Shown: positions 35,501 through 45,666, numbered from the stretch's first letter. The stretch is 58,824 bases of DNA from Bacilli bacterium (GCA_017511945.1 JAFWHR010000003.1:1-58824), one strand, 5' to 3'. Translations and numbers: made by a program. Notes: generated by a model from the sequence alone, not told the origin.

Positions 35501-36886
35501 TTGAAAAGAGTTAGTATATGGAAAGATGGTAATTATAAAAAATTTTCAAAATTAGATGAGGATAAAGATGTAGATTTACTCATTATAGGTGGTGGAATAA
35601 CTGGTTCGAGCTTACTTTATCATTTAAAAAAATCTAATTTAAAAGTTTTACTTGCTGAACAAAATAGAGTAGGTTATTCAGTAACTGGTAGTTCAACAGG
35701 AAAATTAAACTTTTTACAAAATGATTTAATAGATAGTATAAGAAATAATTATAATGATGAAGTGGCTAGGTTATATTTGAAATCTCAGATGGATTCTATT
35801 AGAAAGATAGTTGAGGTGATTAATAAAGATAATATAGACTGCGACATAAAAAAAGTAAATAGTTATTTATATACTAATAAGGATAATGAGATAGATAAGA
35901 TAAAAGAGGTTAAAAAGTTTTTAAGTGAAAGCGGTATAGAAGTTTTTGATGGTAAAAGTGATTTAGTTAAAAGTAAATATATGATATATGTAGAAGGTAC
36001 TTATGTTTTTCACCCTATTAAGTTTATTCACGGCCTTATAGATGATTGTGATAATGTATACGAAAAAACAAGTATAAAAAAAATAGAAAAAAGGGGAGAA
36101 AAGTACATTTGTCATACAGGTCGTAATGTTATTAAAACTAAATATGTTGCAGTATGTAGTCATTATCCTTTTTTTAACATTCCATTTTTATTTCCCATTA
36201 AAGGCAGTTTGGAAAAATCTTATTTGAGCGCATGTAAAAGTAGAGTTAATCCCATTTCTTTAATAAGTTATTCTAAACCGTTTATATCTATTAGAACTCA
36301 TAAGAATTATCTGATATATTTAAGTAATTCTGACAGTTTAAATAAATGTACAGATGATAAGAAAAATTTTGGTGAACTATGTAAAAAGGTATCTGATTTA
36401 AATATTAATCCTGATTACCTTTGGAGTAACATAGATATAATGACTAACGACTGTCTTCCTTATATTGGAAAAATTAAAGATAATATGTTTATTGCGACAG
36501 GTTATAATACGTGGGGTCTTACTAATGGATTTTCGGCTGGAAGTATCATAAGTGATATACTTATGAACAGAGATAATGAATACGTTAAACTATTTAATCC
36601 TAAGAGGGTAAATGCTATTAAATATTTAAAAACTATAACTGATATTTATGAAAATATAAGTGGTTATGTTAAGGGATTTAATAGTTCTAATAAATCTATT
36701 AAAAAGTCTAAAGATGGTAAAAGCACCTTAAAGGTGCATGGTAGTAGTTTATCAAATAAGTGTCCGCATATGGGATGCGGTTTAATTTATAATTGTATAG
36801 AAAAAACTTTTGACTGTCCTTGTCATGGGTCAAGATTTGACATAAAGGGAAGATGTTTAAGTGGGCCTGCTAATAATGATATTTAG
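35501..36886 (+). CDS. FAD-dependent oxidoreductase with C-terminal Rieske domain
   Basis: The 461-residue protein starts with a Rossmann FAD-binding motif (LLIIGGGITGSSLLYHL) in the DadA/glycine-oxidase style, followed by AEQNRVGYSVTGSSTGKLNF. ATGYNTWGLTNGFSAG near residue 335 is the second FAD contact. The last 50 residues carry a Rieske [2Fe-2S] site, CPHMGC and CPCHGS, with Cys/His ligand pairs complete. This fusion is known among Bacillota; the substrate is unknown. The TTG start follows GGTGATTTAT. It converges on the U32 peptidase gene with a 4-base overlap. Confidence 0.9.
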   Translation: MKRVSIWKDGNYKKFSKLDEDKDVDLLIIGGGITGSSLLYHLKKSNLKVLLAEQNRVGYSVTGSSTGKLNFLQNDLIDSIRNNYNDEVARLYLKSQMDSIRKIVEVINKDNIDCDIKKVNSYLYTNKDNEIDKIKEVKKFLSESGIEVFDGKSDLVKSKYMIYVEGTYVFHPIKFIHGLIDDCDNVYEKTSIKKIEKRGEKYICHTGRNVIKTKYVAVCSHYPFFNIPFLFPIKGSLEKSYLSACKSRVNPISLISYSKPFISIRTHKNYLIYLSNSDSLNKCTDDKKNFGELCKKVSDLNINPDYLWSNIDIMTNDCLPYIGKIKDNMFIATGYNTWGLTNGFSAGSIISDILMNRDNEYVKLFNPKRVNAIKYLKTITDIYENISGYVKGFNSSNKSIKKSKDGKSTLKVHGSSLSNKCPHMGCGLIYNCIEKTFDCPCHGSRFDIKGRCLSGPANNDI

Positions 36887-38946
36887 AGTATTATTCTAGT
36901 ATTTGTGTCTATTTTATCTTTGATATCTATATTTTTATAGTGAAGTACTCTATTATTTATGATAGGGAAGATATTTCCAAATTTATCTTTAATTTTAATG
37001 TCTTTTCCTTTTGTGTGGAAGTCTTTTAAAATCATGAGTTCTAACTTTCCTTTGACAATTATCTCTGTATTTTTTGTGTATTTTAGTATTTCATAGTTTG
37101 GTATTTCAGGAGATAGAGTAGTTAAAATTACGTTATATTTTTGAAGAAATAATACACTTTCACTATTGGCTATATTTAAAGAATAATCGGTTATTATTTT
37201 ATTATTTTTGTAGTATCTATTTAATGAACCTAGATCATTTATTAAAAGTCTTTCATCTTTGTAATCTGGAAATTTATTCATGATATTATCAAGTCTATAG
37301 TAGATGTTTAAGTGTTTATATTTTGTATATAGTTCATAATTATCTGTGTACATTATATTGCATTTATCTCTATATTTGATTATGTCTTTTTCATCTTTAA
37401 CAAATACGTTTATATTATGTGATTTGTAGTTTGTTTTAATCTTTTTATAATTAAAGTTAACTTTGTTTTTACATTCTACTCTCTTTTTTATAAGTTCATC
37501 TATAAGTGCATGTTTTAGTTCATTTAAGTATTTAAGAGGTATAAACACGTCTTCAATATCTATATTTATATTTTTAATTTTGAATGGAGTATTGTTTATT
37601 TTACTGAGTTTTTCTTTTAACATTTTTTTATCCATTTTTACATTTTTACTTCTATCTAAAATGATAGATTTTTTTATAATTTCATTTTTTCCATCATATA
37701 TTTTTAGTGTTAATTCTTTTCCAATATGTCCTTTTAAACTAAATGTTATATCCATTTTCTTTTGACTTGTTTCATCTATACTTTTAAGTAGTTTTCTATC
37801 TATGGTTTTATTAACTGCATCAATATGTTTTAAGCCAATCTTATTGTCGACGCTTATTATTTTATTTTTTAAAGCTTTATTTGTAAGTAGATTTTTATCA
37901 TCATATATTTTATTGACTATCATTCCTCTATTTGAATTTACAAATCTAATTCCATCTTCTAGATTTAGATCATCAGAAAGTTTTATAAAAATTTTTTTAT
38001 CAGTTACTTTTGTTACTTTTCCGAGAGGATATCCTAAGTGATTTGAGGAATTGGTATTATAGATGTTACTATTAAATAAGTATCCTTCTGTAAAATCTCT
38101 ATTAAACAGTTTAGAAAGATTAATCATTTCTTCTTTTTTAACTGTTATCTTTTTGTCTTTATAATATTCATCTATAAGTCTTCTATATACCTTTGTAACG
38201 TATCCAACGTATTCTTTGGATTTCATTCTTCCTTCAATTTTGAGACTTTGTACATTTGAAGATAGTATTTTACCTAGTTTATTTACAGTACATAATTCTT
38301 TAGTACTTAGAGGATACTTGTCTTTTAACTTTTTACCTTCTTTATAAAGTTCATAGGGAAGTCTACATGATCCTGTGCATCTTCCTCTGTTTCCACTTCT
38401 TCCACCATTTAGACTGCTAAATAGGCATCTTCCACTGTAACTTACACATAGTGCGCCGTGAATAAATATCTCTTTATCTATATCGGTTTTTAGATTATTT
38501 ATAGTATCTATATCCATCTCTCTTGCTAGAACAACTCTTTTGACTTTCATCTTTTTAAGTAGTTTTAGGCATTCGTCATTATGACAGTTAATTTGAGTAG
38601 ATGCATGTATTTCTAAATTTGGAATTAATTTTTTAGTAAGGCTAATCATTCCTATATCTTGCATGATAACGGCATCTACTCCTATTTCGTATAGATATTT
38701 TAGATAATCAAGACATGGCTCTATTTCATCTTCAAATACTATAGTATTTACGGCAACATACAGTTTTACATCATATAAGTGAGAGTAATCTACAGCTTTT
38801 TTTAACTCTTCTTTATTGAAGTTTTTCGCGTAAGCTCTCGCACTAAATTCTTCTCCTCCGACGTATATGGCATCTGCTCCACAGTTAATAGCCATTTTTA
38901 AAGTATCCATATCACCAGCAGGTGATAGTAGTTCTGGTTTTTTCAT
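36883..38946 (-). CDS. U32-family peptidase / RNA hydroxylase-like protein
   Basis: This 687-residue protein starts ELLSPAGDMDTLKMAINCGA then DAIYVGG, the signature of peptidase family U32. It has the conserved cysteine cluster GALCVSYSGRCLFSS and GRCTGSCRLPYEL. U32 proteins of this size with an extra C-terminal (DUF3656-like) region include RlhA, which hydroxylates 23S rRNA C2501; the cysteines bind an iron-sulphur cluster in characterised members. The C-terminal 350 residues are more variable and Lys/Ile/Asn-rich. An AAAGGAAAT-type ribosome site precedes the ATG. Confidence 0.88.
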   Translation of the reverse strand: MKKPELLSPAGDMDTLKMAINCGADAIYVGGEEFSARAYAKNFNKEELKKAVDYSHLYDVKLYVAVNTIVFEDEIEPCLDYLKYLYEIGVDAVIMQDIGMISLTKKLIPNLEIHASTQINCHNDECLKLLKKMKVKRVVLAREMDIDTINNLKTDIDKEIFIHGALCVSYSGRCLFSSLNGGRSGNRGRCTGSCRLPYELYKEGKKLKDKYPLSTKELCTVNKLGKILSSNVQSLKIEGRMKSKEYVGYVTKVYRRLIDEYYKDKKITVKKEEMINLSKLFNRDFTEGYLFNSNIYNTNSSNHLGYPLGKVTKVTDKKIFIKLSDDLNLEDGIRFVNSNRGMIVNKIYDDKNLLTNKALKNKIISVDNKIGLKHIDAVNKTIDRKLLKSIDETSQKKMDITFSLKGHIGKELTLKIYDGKNEIIKKSIILDRSKNVKMDKKMLKEKLSKINNTPFKIKNINIDIEDVFIPLKYLNELKHALIDELIKKRVECKNKVNFNYKKIKTNYKSHNINVFVKDEKDIIKYRDKCNIMYTDNYELYTKYKHLNIYYRLDNIMNKFPDYKDERLLINDLGSLNRYYKNNKIITDYSLNIANSESVLFLQKYNVILTTLSPEIPNYEILKYTKNTEIIVKGKLELMILKDFHTKGKDIKIKDKFGNIFPIINNRVLHYKNIDIKDKIDTNTRIIL

Positions 38947-38979
38947 ATGAAATTTCCTTTCTAAATTAATTATATCACA

Positions 38980-39008
38980 TTGACTTTAAGTGTTAAATAA
39001 TTTATAAT
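38980..39008 (+). promoter_or_regulatory. promoter of the pseudopilin group
   Basis: TTGACT (38980-38985), 17 bases, TATAAT (39003-39008): a near-consensus sigma-A promoter 12 bases before the AGGGGTGA ribosome site. Confidence 0.85.
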
Positions 39009-39036
39009 TTATATAGTATGAGGGGTGAAAAGTAAA

Positions 39037-39420
39037 TTGAAAAAAGGTTTTACTTTAATTGAATTACTTACAGTTTTAGTTATATTAGGTTTAATAGGTA
39101 TGATTGCCTATCCGGTAGTTTTAGGTGTTTTAAATGATTCAAAACAAAGTGCCTATGATTCACAAGTAAAGCTAGTTCTAAAGGCTTCTAAAGAGTGGGG
39201 GATAGATCATATAACTGAACTTCCAGAGTGTGGTTCTGGTAGTAATAAAAGATTAGAACTTAATGATCTAATATCTGGAGGTTATATAAACGGGACGGTT
39301 ATAAATGGAAATGAAGTAATTGAAAACCCTAAGAAAAAGGGAAATAGTTTGAGTGGATATATAAGTATTACTTGCAGTTCAAACAAATATGAGTATAAAT
39401 ATATTTCTAATGGTGATTAG
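39037..39420 (+). CDS. type IV pilin-like (pseudopilin) protein
   Basis: The 127-residue protein starts KKGFTLIELLTVLVILGLIG, a class III prepilin signal: a short basic leader, cleavage after Gly, then Phe and a Glu at mature position 5. The remaining domain of about 100 residues has two cysteines (PECGSG and ITCSS), which could form a disulphide. It resembles ComGC/PilA-type subunits; no other pilus genes are in the window, so the prepilin peptidase and ATPase must lie elsewhere. The TTG at 39037 is spaced correctly from AGGGGTGA; GTG 39025 overlaps that site. Confidence 0.87.
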   Translation: MKKGFTLIELLTVLVILGLIGMIAYPVVLGVLNDSKQSAYDSQVKLVLKASKEWGIDHITELPECGSGSNKRLELNDLISGGYINGTVINGNEVIENPKKKGNSLSGYISITCSSNKYEYKYISNGD

Positions 39421-39469
39421 TTTACAAATTATTATAAATTAAGTATAATTATAAAAGAGGTGGATGAGA

Positions 39470-39922
39470 GTGAAAAAGTTTTTAAAAAACAATAAACTTT
39501 TGGTTATAATAGGTGTTTTAATAGTAATTTTAATTTTATTTATAGTTTGGTTTTTTATAGTACCAAGTTTTAACGGAAATAAGTATGGGAATAGACTTAA
39601 GGAAGAGTCTAAACATAAGATTTCTTCGGAGACTATAGATAAAATTAAAGATAAGGCAGATGATAATGAAAGTGTAGATAAGATTGAATATCATAAGGAA
39701 GGAAGAATTCTTAATTTTACTGTTTACGTAAGTTCTAGTTTTACTCCTGATCAAGCTAAAGAATTTGGAAGCAGTTTAGTAGGTGAGATAGATGAGGATG
39801 ATAGAAAATACTACGATATTCAGATATTAATAGATTCAGATGAGAAGAGTGACAACTATCCGATTATAGGTTATAAGAGTAAAAATGAGGACAAGATCAA
39901 CTATGGAAATGTAGGTGGATAA
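39470..39922 (+). CDS. small membrane-anchored protein, unknown
   Basis: The 150-residue protein has one N-terminal membrane segment (LLVIIGVLIVILILFIVWFF) and an outer acidic domain beginning SFNGNKYGNRLKEESKHKIS. It has no recognised motif. GTG 39470 was chosen because ATG 39464 abuts AAGAGGTGG. It ends 3 bases before the substrate-binding/GGDEF gene, so the two are almost certainly co-transcribed. Confidence 0.72.
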   Translation: MKKFLKNNKLLVIIGVLIVILILFIVWFFIVPSFNGNKYGNRLKEESKHKISSETIDKIKDKADDNESVDKIEYHKEGRILNFTVYVSSSFTPDQAKEFGSSLVGEIDEDDRKYYDIQILIDSDEKSDNYPIIGYKSKNEDKINYGNVGG

Positions 39923-39925
39923 TTT

Positions 39926-41935
39926 ATGAAAAAAGGTAAGGTTTTAACTTTAATAGTAATAGTTTTAATTTCTATTTTTGGGCTAACTTACTTTTTTGCT
40001 TTTAAGGATGAAAAAACTTCTTTAACTTTATCGCAAAAAAAGTGGATTGAAAACAATAAGAATAACATAATAGATTTTGCTGTTATAAATGGTGTTCCTA
40101 TAGTAAATGAAAATGGTAAAGGTGTGTTATTTGATTTTTTAGATTCTATGGAAAAAGATACTGGACTTGAGTTTAATAAGATATCATATAGTGCAGGAAG
40201 TGATGTATCTAGTGAATACGCTCTTAAAGTAGGCGGAGAAGGACTTAAACTATTTGAAGACGAATATGTCATAATTACTAAGGAAAAAGTATTTTATAAT
40301 AGGCCTGAAGAGATAAAAAATTTAAAACTTGGATATGTTAAAGATGAAGTTAGTGATTTTACAGCTTATTTAAAAGGTAGTGAGAATTTAATATTTAATC
40401 CATATGAAAGTGCCGCACCTATGATAGAAGATATTAAAAATGGGGTAATTAATGGAGCAGTTGTGCCTAAATTAGATTATTTGGATGTCATATTTACAAA
40501 TAAATTTAATATTTCATACAGTATAGATGAGTGTTCTAAAGATTATGTTATTTCTTTGGGAAGTAATGTCGAGTTAAATAAGATAATTACTCAATATTTT
40601 GAAAATTATAAAAAGAGTAAGTATAAAAAATCATTTGATAAAAACATATCGGATGTGTATTTTAAATTGAATAAAATTGATGAAAAACAGCAAACTAAAT
40701 TTAGAAGTAAGAGGTACAACTACGGATTTGTCTTAAATAGTCCTTTTAGTTTAAATGTTAATGGAAATTTAAAAGGGTTAAATACGTCTTTTGTAAAAGA
40801 CTTTTCTAATATGGCTGGAGTTGAGATTGCATTTAAAAGGTATTCATCAAATGAAGCTTTGATTAATGATTTTAACAATAATAATTTAGATTTAGCATAT
40901 GGAGATATATCTGGTAAGTTTGATGTAGACATTTTTAAAACATCACCACTTTACAATAATGTTTTTGATGTAATTTCTAAAGATAATACTTCTTTTGAAG
41001 TCAATAATTTATCTTCATTTAAGGGAATGGAAGTTTTATGTATCAAAGGTAGTGATGAGGCTAGAATACTTAAGAAAAATGGGGCAAAATTAAAAGAATA
41101 TAGTACACTTTCTGATCTAATCTCTAACGTTGAAGGTGAAAAAATAGCTTTAATTGATAGTTACAGTTATGATTATTATGTGAGAAATGAATTAAAGAAT
41201 GCATTTAAGATTAAGGCTATAGATTTAAATGTAGATTATGGTTTTATAAATAGGAATGTATCTGAAAATAAAGTTTTTAATACTTTTATGAATTTCTATT
41301 TTACTTTTATAAATCAGGAAGAGATTATAAATAATAGTTATAAAGAGATAATATCATCTAACAATAATATTATGATTTTAGAGATTATTTTAAGTATTTT
41401 GGTGTGTGCATTTTTAATAGTAACTTTATTTTTCATAGTCAAGTTTATTAAGAAAAGAAAGAAATTTGGATATAAGTTATCTAAATCTGATAAACTAAGA
41501 TATATTGATTCTCTTACCTCTTTAAAAAATAGAAATTATTTAAATGACAATATATCTAATTGGGACATGAGTAAGGTATATCCTCAATCAGTTATAATAA
41601 TTGATTTAAATAATGTCGCTTATATTAATGACAACTTTGGTCATAAAGAAGGGGATAAAGTTATATCTGAAGGAGCTTCGGTTTTAGTTAATAATCAACT
41701 TAGTGATAGTGAGATTATTAGAACTAATGGTAATGAATTCTTGGTTTTTACTATTGGACATGATGAACGTGATATTATAACTTATATTAGAAAAATTAAT
41801 AAAGGTCTTAGGGAACTTTCTCACGGATTTGGGGCTGCGATAGGTTATAGTATGATATATGATGAAATTAAAACAGTTGATGATGCGATTAATGAGGCAA
41901 CTAGTGATATGAGGAGTAATAAGGTAGAAGAATAA
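39926..41935 (+). CDS. membrane receptor: two solute-binding domains plus degenerate GGDEF
   Basis: The 669-residue protein has an N-terminal membrane segment, then two extracellular family-3 solute-binding-like domains (about residues 35-220 and 245-465), a second membrane segment near 480-505, and a cytoplasmic GGDEF-type domain. The domain keeps SLTSLKNRNYL and IIDLNNVAYINDNFGHKEGD, but the active-site loop reads RTNGNEFLVF. The first Gly and the catalytic acid are replaced by Asn, so it is probably not an active cyclase. It may bind GTP or c-di-GMP as a signalling receptor. BrkB follows after 14 bases. Confidence 0.85.
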   Translation: MKKGKVLTLIVIVLISIFGLTYFFAFKDEKTSLTLSQKKWIENNKNNIIDFAVINGVPIVNENGKGVLFDFLDSMEKDTGLEFNKISYSAGSDVSSEYALKVGGEGLKLFEDEYVIITKEKVFYNRPEEIKNLKLGYVKDEVSDFTAYLKGSENLIFNPYESAAPMIEDIKNGVINGAVVPKLDYLDVIFTNKFNISYSIDECSKDYVISLGSNVELNKIITQYFENYKKSKYKKSFDKNISDVYFKLNKIDEKQQTKFRSKRYNYGFVLNSPFSLNVNGNLKGLNTSFVKDFSNMAGVEIAFKRYSSNEALINDFNNNNLDLAYGDISGKFDVDIFKTSPLYNNVFDVISKDNTSFEVNNLSSFKGMEVLCIKGSDEARILKKNGAKLKEYSTLSDLISNVEGEKIALIDSYSYDYYVRNELKNAFKIKAIDLNVDYGFINRNVSENKVFNTFMNFYFTFINQEEIINNSYKEIISSNNNIMILEIILSILVCAFLIVTLFFIVKFIKKRKKFGYKLSKSDKLRYIDSLTSLKNRNYLNDNISNWDMSKVYPQSVIIIDLNNVAYINDNFGHKEGDKVISEGASVLVNNQLSDSEIIRTNGNEFLVFTIGHDERDIITYIRKINKGLRELSHGFGAAIGYSMIYDEIKTVDDAINEATSDMRSNKVEE

Positions 41936-41949
41936 AGGGGAGAAGTAAG

Positions 41950-42792
41950 ATGGTAAAGAGCTATTCTAAAAGAGTATTTGAATTAATAACAAAACCTGAG
42001 ATGAAAATATTACCAGGTCATCTTGCTTTTTTTCTCATACTTTCTGTCTTTCCACTTTTAACTTTAATTGGGTATATTATTTCTAATTTGACAATGTCAA
42101 TTGTTCCTTCTACAGCTATTCTTGAGAAATTTATTCCCGGTAATGTATCTAACATTTTAATAAGTTTTTTATCGGAAAGTCATTTAACTGAAAATATAAC
42201 TTTAGTAATGATAATAGGTTTTGCTTTAGTTTCTAATGGAACTTATTCTATCATTACTGTATCTGATGAAGTATTTGGCATTAAATCTAAAAGCGAGATA
42301 AAAAAGAGAATTAAATCAATACTTATGATATTTATTTTCATGTTTTTATTTTTGTTTGTCTTAGTTGTTTTAGCTTATGGAAGTAACATAGTAAAATATG
42401 TAACTGTCTTTAGTGTTTTTAGTAGTATTAGTGATCAGATAAGTTTTGTATACCAACTAATAAGGTGGCCAATCGCATTTATCATTCTCTTTGGGATTTT
42501 AAAGTTCTTTTATACAATTTCCCCCGATGAAAATATTCCTTCAAAGTATATGAATAAGGGAAGTTTATTTACAACTGTGGGATGGATTATAACTACTTTT
42601 ATATATTCTTTTTACGTAAGTCACTTTGCCGATTATACTTTGTTTTATGGAGGACTATCTGGAATAATTGTTATGATGGTTTGGGTGTATATGCTTTCAT
42701 TTATTTTTGTCATGGGGATTGCGATTAACGCAGATGAGTATTTGGATCATAAATATGCGAATAAAAACAAAAAAAAAGTTAAAGATATTTAA
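41950..42792 (+). CDS. YihY/BrkB-family membrane protein
   Basis: The 280-residue protein has six membrane segments and the family landmarks LPGHLAFFLILSVFPLLTLI near residue 21, SNGTYSIITVSDEVFG, the PDE box (TISPDENIPSKY), and GGLSGIIVMMVWVYMLSF near the end. The family's molecular function is still unclear, despite old annotations as RNase BN. An AGGGGAGAAG ribosome site precedes the ATG. It is probably in one transcript with the SBP-GGDEF gene. Confidence 0.9.
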   Translation: MVKSYSKRVFELITKPEMKILPGHLAFFLILSVFPLLTLIGYIISNLTMSIVPSTAILEKFIPGNVSNILISFLSESHLTENITLVMIIGFALVSNGTYSIITVSDEVFGIKSKSEIKKRIKSILMIFIFMFLFLFVLVVLAYGSNIVKYVTVFSVFSSISDQISFVYQLIRWPIAFIILFGILKFFYTISPDENIPSKYMNKGSLFTTVGWIITTFIYSFYVSHFADYTLFYGGLSGIIVMMVWVYMLSFIFVMGIAINADEYLDHKYANKNKKKVKDI

Positions 42793-42894
42793 TGGGTACA
42801 TATTTTAAATTACCTGGTATGTACTTACCCCCAGACTACTAGTACTTCATGTTTTCTTTATTGAATCCTAAAAAGTATTATAAGGTAATGGTTT

Positions 42895-42921
42895 AGACAA
42901 AGATACGTTCTTTGTCTTTTT
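42895..42921 (+). terminator. terminator between brkB and ltaS
   Basis: AGACAAAG (42895-42902) pairs with CTTTGTCT (42910-42917), followed by a T-run. Upstream, GTACATA (42796-42802) and TATGTAC (42818-42824) form another possible hairpin. Confidence 0.8.
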
Positions 42922-42973
42922 GTATACTTTTTAAGTTAAAAGTGTTATAATGTTGTATGATTAGAGGTGAATT

Positions 42974-45022
42974 ATGAAGAGATTTAGTAAAAAAGTTAAC
43001 AGTTTACTAATTAAGATAAAAAAACAGGTAATTTACTTTTTTAAACATAATGTTTTATTTGCTTGTTTTGTCTTTTCATCTTTGATAAATGGATGTTTAC
43101 TTAGATTTTTAACGGTTAAAAATTTCACTAATTTAAGTCCTATATTTGCCGATTTAGCTTTTGTTTTGCTTGTTGGTTCGTTGGGTTATTTCTTTAAACC
43201 TAAAAATAGATTTAGATATTATATAGTTTGGTCTATTATTTTAACGTTAGTTTGTCTGATTAATTCTGTTTATTATACTAACTATATTTCATTTACGTCT
43301 TTTTCACTTTTGGCAACTAGTCTTCAGATATTCGGCGTGAGTGATGCACTTCAGACTATTATGGAACTCAAGGATTTTTGTTATATATGGGCTCCTTTGA
43401 TGCTTATATTTGTTCACTTTAAATTAAAAAGAAGAGGTTATTATTCTAAACTTAAAGTTAATGAAAAATCTTATGTAAGTGTACTAAAGGTGGTTGCAGC
43501 TGGATTTGTATTTTTGGCTATTTTTGTATCTACTTTGACAGGAACTGATATAAGTAGATTATATAAACAGTGGAATAGAGAATACGTTGTAATGAAATTT
43601 GGAATATATGTATATCAGGGTAATGATTTAATTGCAAGTATTAAACCGCAGATTAGTCCACTATTTGGATATGACAAAGCGGCTAGGGAGTTTAGAGATT
43701 ATTATGAAGAAAACTCTAATGAGAAAAAGAGTAATGAATACACAGATGTATTAAAAGGAAAGAATTTAATAGTTATCCATGCTGAAAGTATTCAAAATTA
43801 TCTTCTTACAACTAGTATAAATGGTAAAGAAATTACACCTAATATTAAAAGACTTGCAGATGAGGGAATGTATTTTTCTAATTTTTATGCACAGGAAAGT
43901 GTTGGAACTAGTAGTGATACGGAGTTTACTTTTTCAACTTCTCTTCTTCCTGCGAGTAGTGGTACGGTATTTGTAAGTTACTATGATAGGTATTATCCTT
44001 CTATTCAAAAACAAATTAAAAAAGATGATTATTATGTATTTAGTATGCATGCTAATAAAGGTAATTATTGGAATAGAGAAGCAATGCATAAGAATTTAGG
44101 TTATGATAATTTCTATTATTATGATAAAGATTATAAATTGGATGATATGATAGGTCTTGGACTTTCTGATAAATCGTTTTTTAAGCAGTCTTCTAAGATT
44201 ATTAAAGATGTATCTGATAAACATAGTAAGTTTTATGGACTTATGATAATGCTTACCAATCATACGCCATTTGATGGTTTAAAAGATTCAACTGATTTAG
44301 ATTTGACTTATAAGTTTAATAAAAAAGATGAGGCTACTGGCGAAGAGAATGAGGTTGTAAATAATTATTTAAAAGATACAACTTTGGGTAATTATTTCAC
44401 TACTGCTCATTATGCTGATGAGGCTATTGGAGAATTTATAGATGAACTTGATTCTAATGGTGTTTTAGACAATACAGTAATTGTAATTTATGGTGATCAC
44501 GATGCGAAGATTAAAAGAGGAGAGTATGATTACTATTATAACTATAACCCTTTAACAGACTCTAAAAGAGAAATTGATGATCCAGAATATAAGGAATTTA
44601 CTAAATATGACTATGAGTTAAATAGAAAAGTTCCGTTTATAATTTGGAGTAAGGATGAAAAGGTTAAAGAAAAGATAAATAAGGAAATAACTTCTGTTAC
44701 GGGAATGTATGATGCTTTTCCTATTTTAAGTAATATGGTTGGTTTTGATAATAGTAAATATGCACTTGGACATGACGTGTTTAGTACTGATGAGCATTAT
44801 GTTATATTCCCTAACGGTAGCTGGGTGACTGATAAGATGTATTATGACAATCAAAATGGTGAGGCTATTATGTTAGATGCTGAATCTTCTATAGATAAGG
44901 ATTACATAAATAAATATACTGATTTAGCTGAGAAGGAAATTGCGGTATCTAATGATATAATAGTTCATGACTTAATTAAAAAAACTAATGAATCTAAAAA
45001 GATAATAAAGGGTGATAAGTGA
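42974..45022 (+). CDS. ltaS: LTA synthase-family sulfatase-fold protein
   Basis: The 682-residue protein has five N-terminal membrane segments (to about residue 190), then an extracellular sulfatase-fold domain. HAESIQNYL carries the metal-binding Glu, GTSSDTEFTFSTSLLP the catalytic Thr, and IVIYGDHDAKI the Asp-His pair. This is the layout of LtaS, which polymerises glycerol-phosphate into lipoteichoic acid. Whether it is the main synthase or a paralogue cannot be told. Its stop overlaps the next gene's start (TGATG). Confidence 0.92.
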   Translation: MKRFSKKVNSLLIKIKKQVIYFFKHNVLFACFVFSSLINGCLLRFLTVKNFTNLSPIFADLAFVLLVGSLGYFFKPKNRFRYYIVWSIILTLVCLINSVYYTNYISFTSFSLLATSLQIFGVSDALQTIMELKDFCYIWAPLMLIFVHFKLKRRGYYSKLKVNEKSYVSVLKVVAAGFVFLAIFVSTLTGTDISRLYKQWNREYVVMKFGIYVYQGNDLIASIKPQISPLFGYDKAAREFRDYYEENSNEKKSNEYTDVLKGKNLIVIHAESIQNYLLTTSINGKEITPNIKRLADEGMYFSNFYAQESVGTSSDTEFTFSTSLLPASSGTVFVSYYDRYYPSIQKQIKKDDYYVFSMHANKGNYWNREAMHKNLGYDNFYYYDKDYKLDDMIGLGLSDKSFFKQSSKIIKDVSDKHSKFYGLMIMLTNHTPFDGLKDSTDLDLTYKFNKKDEATGEENEVVNNYLKDTTLGNYFTTAHYADEAIGEFIDELDSNGVLDNTVIVIYGDHDAKIKRGEYDYYYNYNPLTDSKREIDDPEYKEFTKYDYELNRKVPFIIWSKDEKVKEKINKEITSVTGMYDAFPILSNMVGFDNSKYALGHDVFSTDEHYVIFPNGSWVTDKMYYDNQNGEAIMLDAESSIDKDYINKYTDLAEKEIAVSNDIIVHDLIKKTNESKKIIKGDK

Positions 45023-45666
45023 TGTCTAGAAAGAGGAAAATAAAAAAAGGTAGAGTATTTACATTACTATTTTTAATAATTATTGTCGGTGTTTTACTCT
45101 ATTTTGCATATCAGAAATGGAATTCAAATTCTAAAGATATTAAAAAAGTTAAAGATATTTCAACTATTAAAGGTTATGGATATACTTTAAGAGAAGATGC
45201 GACAGATTACTATAAGGGATTATTTAAAAAGTTATCTAAAGTTTTATCTTCAGATGAAGTTGATATGGATAAATACGCTTCTTTAGAGTGTCAGATGTTT
45301 GTTTCAGATTTCTTTAATTTAGATAATAAGCTTTCTAAAAGTGATGTAGGGGGAACTGAATTTGTTTATTCACCATATAAAGTTGATTTTAGTAAATATG
45401 CGATGGATAGTGTATACAAGAGTGTTTTAAGTAATGTATATGGTAATAGGAAGCAGAAATTACCGGTAGTATCTGAAACTACTTGTGAAAATGTTAGAAA
45501 TGAATCATTTAAATATGGGGATGGTAGTGATGATAATGCATATGTCTTTAATTTTGATGTTAAATACAAAGAAGATATGGATTATCAATCTAAGGGAAGT
45601 TTAATTATAATTCATAGTGATAAAAAACTTGAGGTAGCATCTATGAGTGAAAATAAGGTTAATTAA
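45022..45666 (+). CDS. membrane-anchored protein coupled to ltaS, unknown
   Basis: The 214-residue protein has a basic N-terminus and one membrane segment (VFTLLFLIIIVGVLLYFAY), then an outer domain of about 170 residues with two cysteines (SLECQMF and ETTCENV). No family is recognised. The ATG overlaps the ltaS stop by one base, so its amount is probably tied to LtaS, and a role at the envelope is likely. Confidence 0.72.
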   Translation: MSRKRKIKKGRVFTLLFLIIIVGVLLYFAYQKWNSNSKDIKKVKDISTIKGYGYTLREDATDYYKGLFKKLSKVLSSDEVDMDKYASLECQMFVSDFFNLDNKLSKSDVGGTEFVYSPYKVDFSKYAMDSVYKSVLSNVYGNRKQKLPVVSETTCENVRNESFKYGDGSDDNAYVFNFDVKYKEDMDYQSKGSLIIIHSDKKLEVASMSENKVN

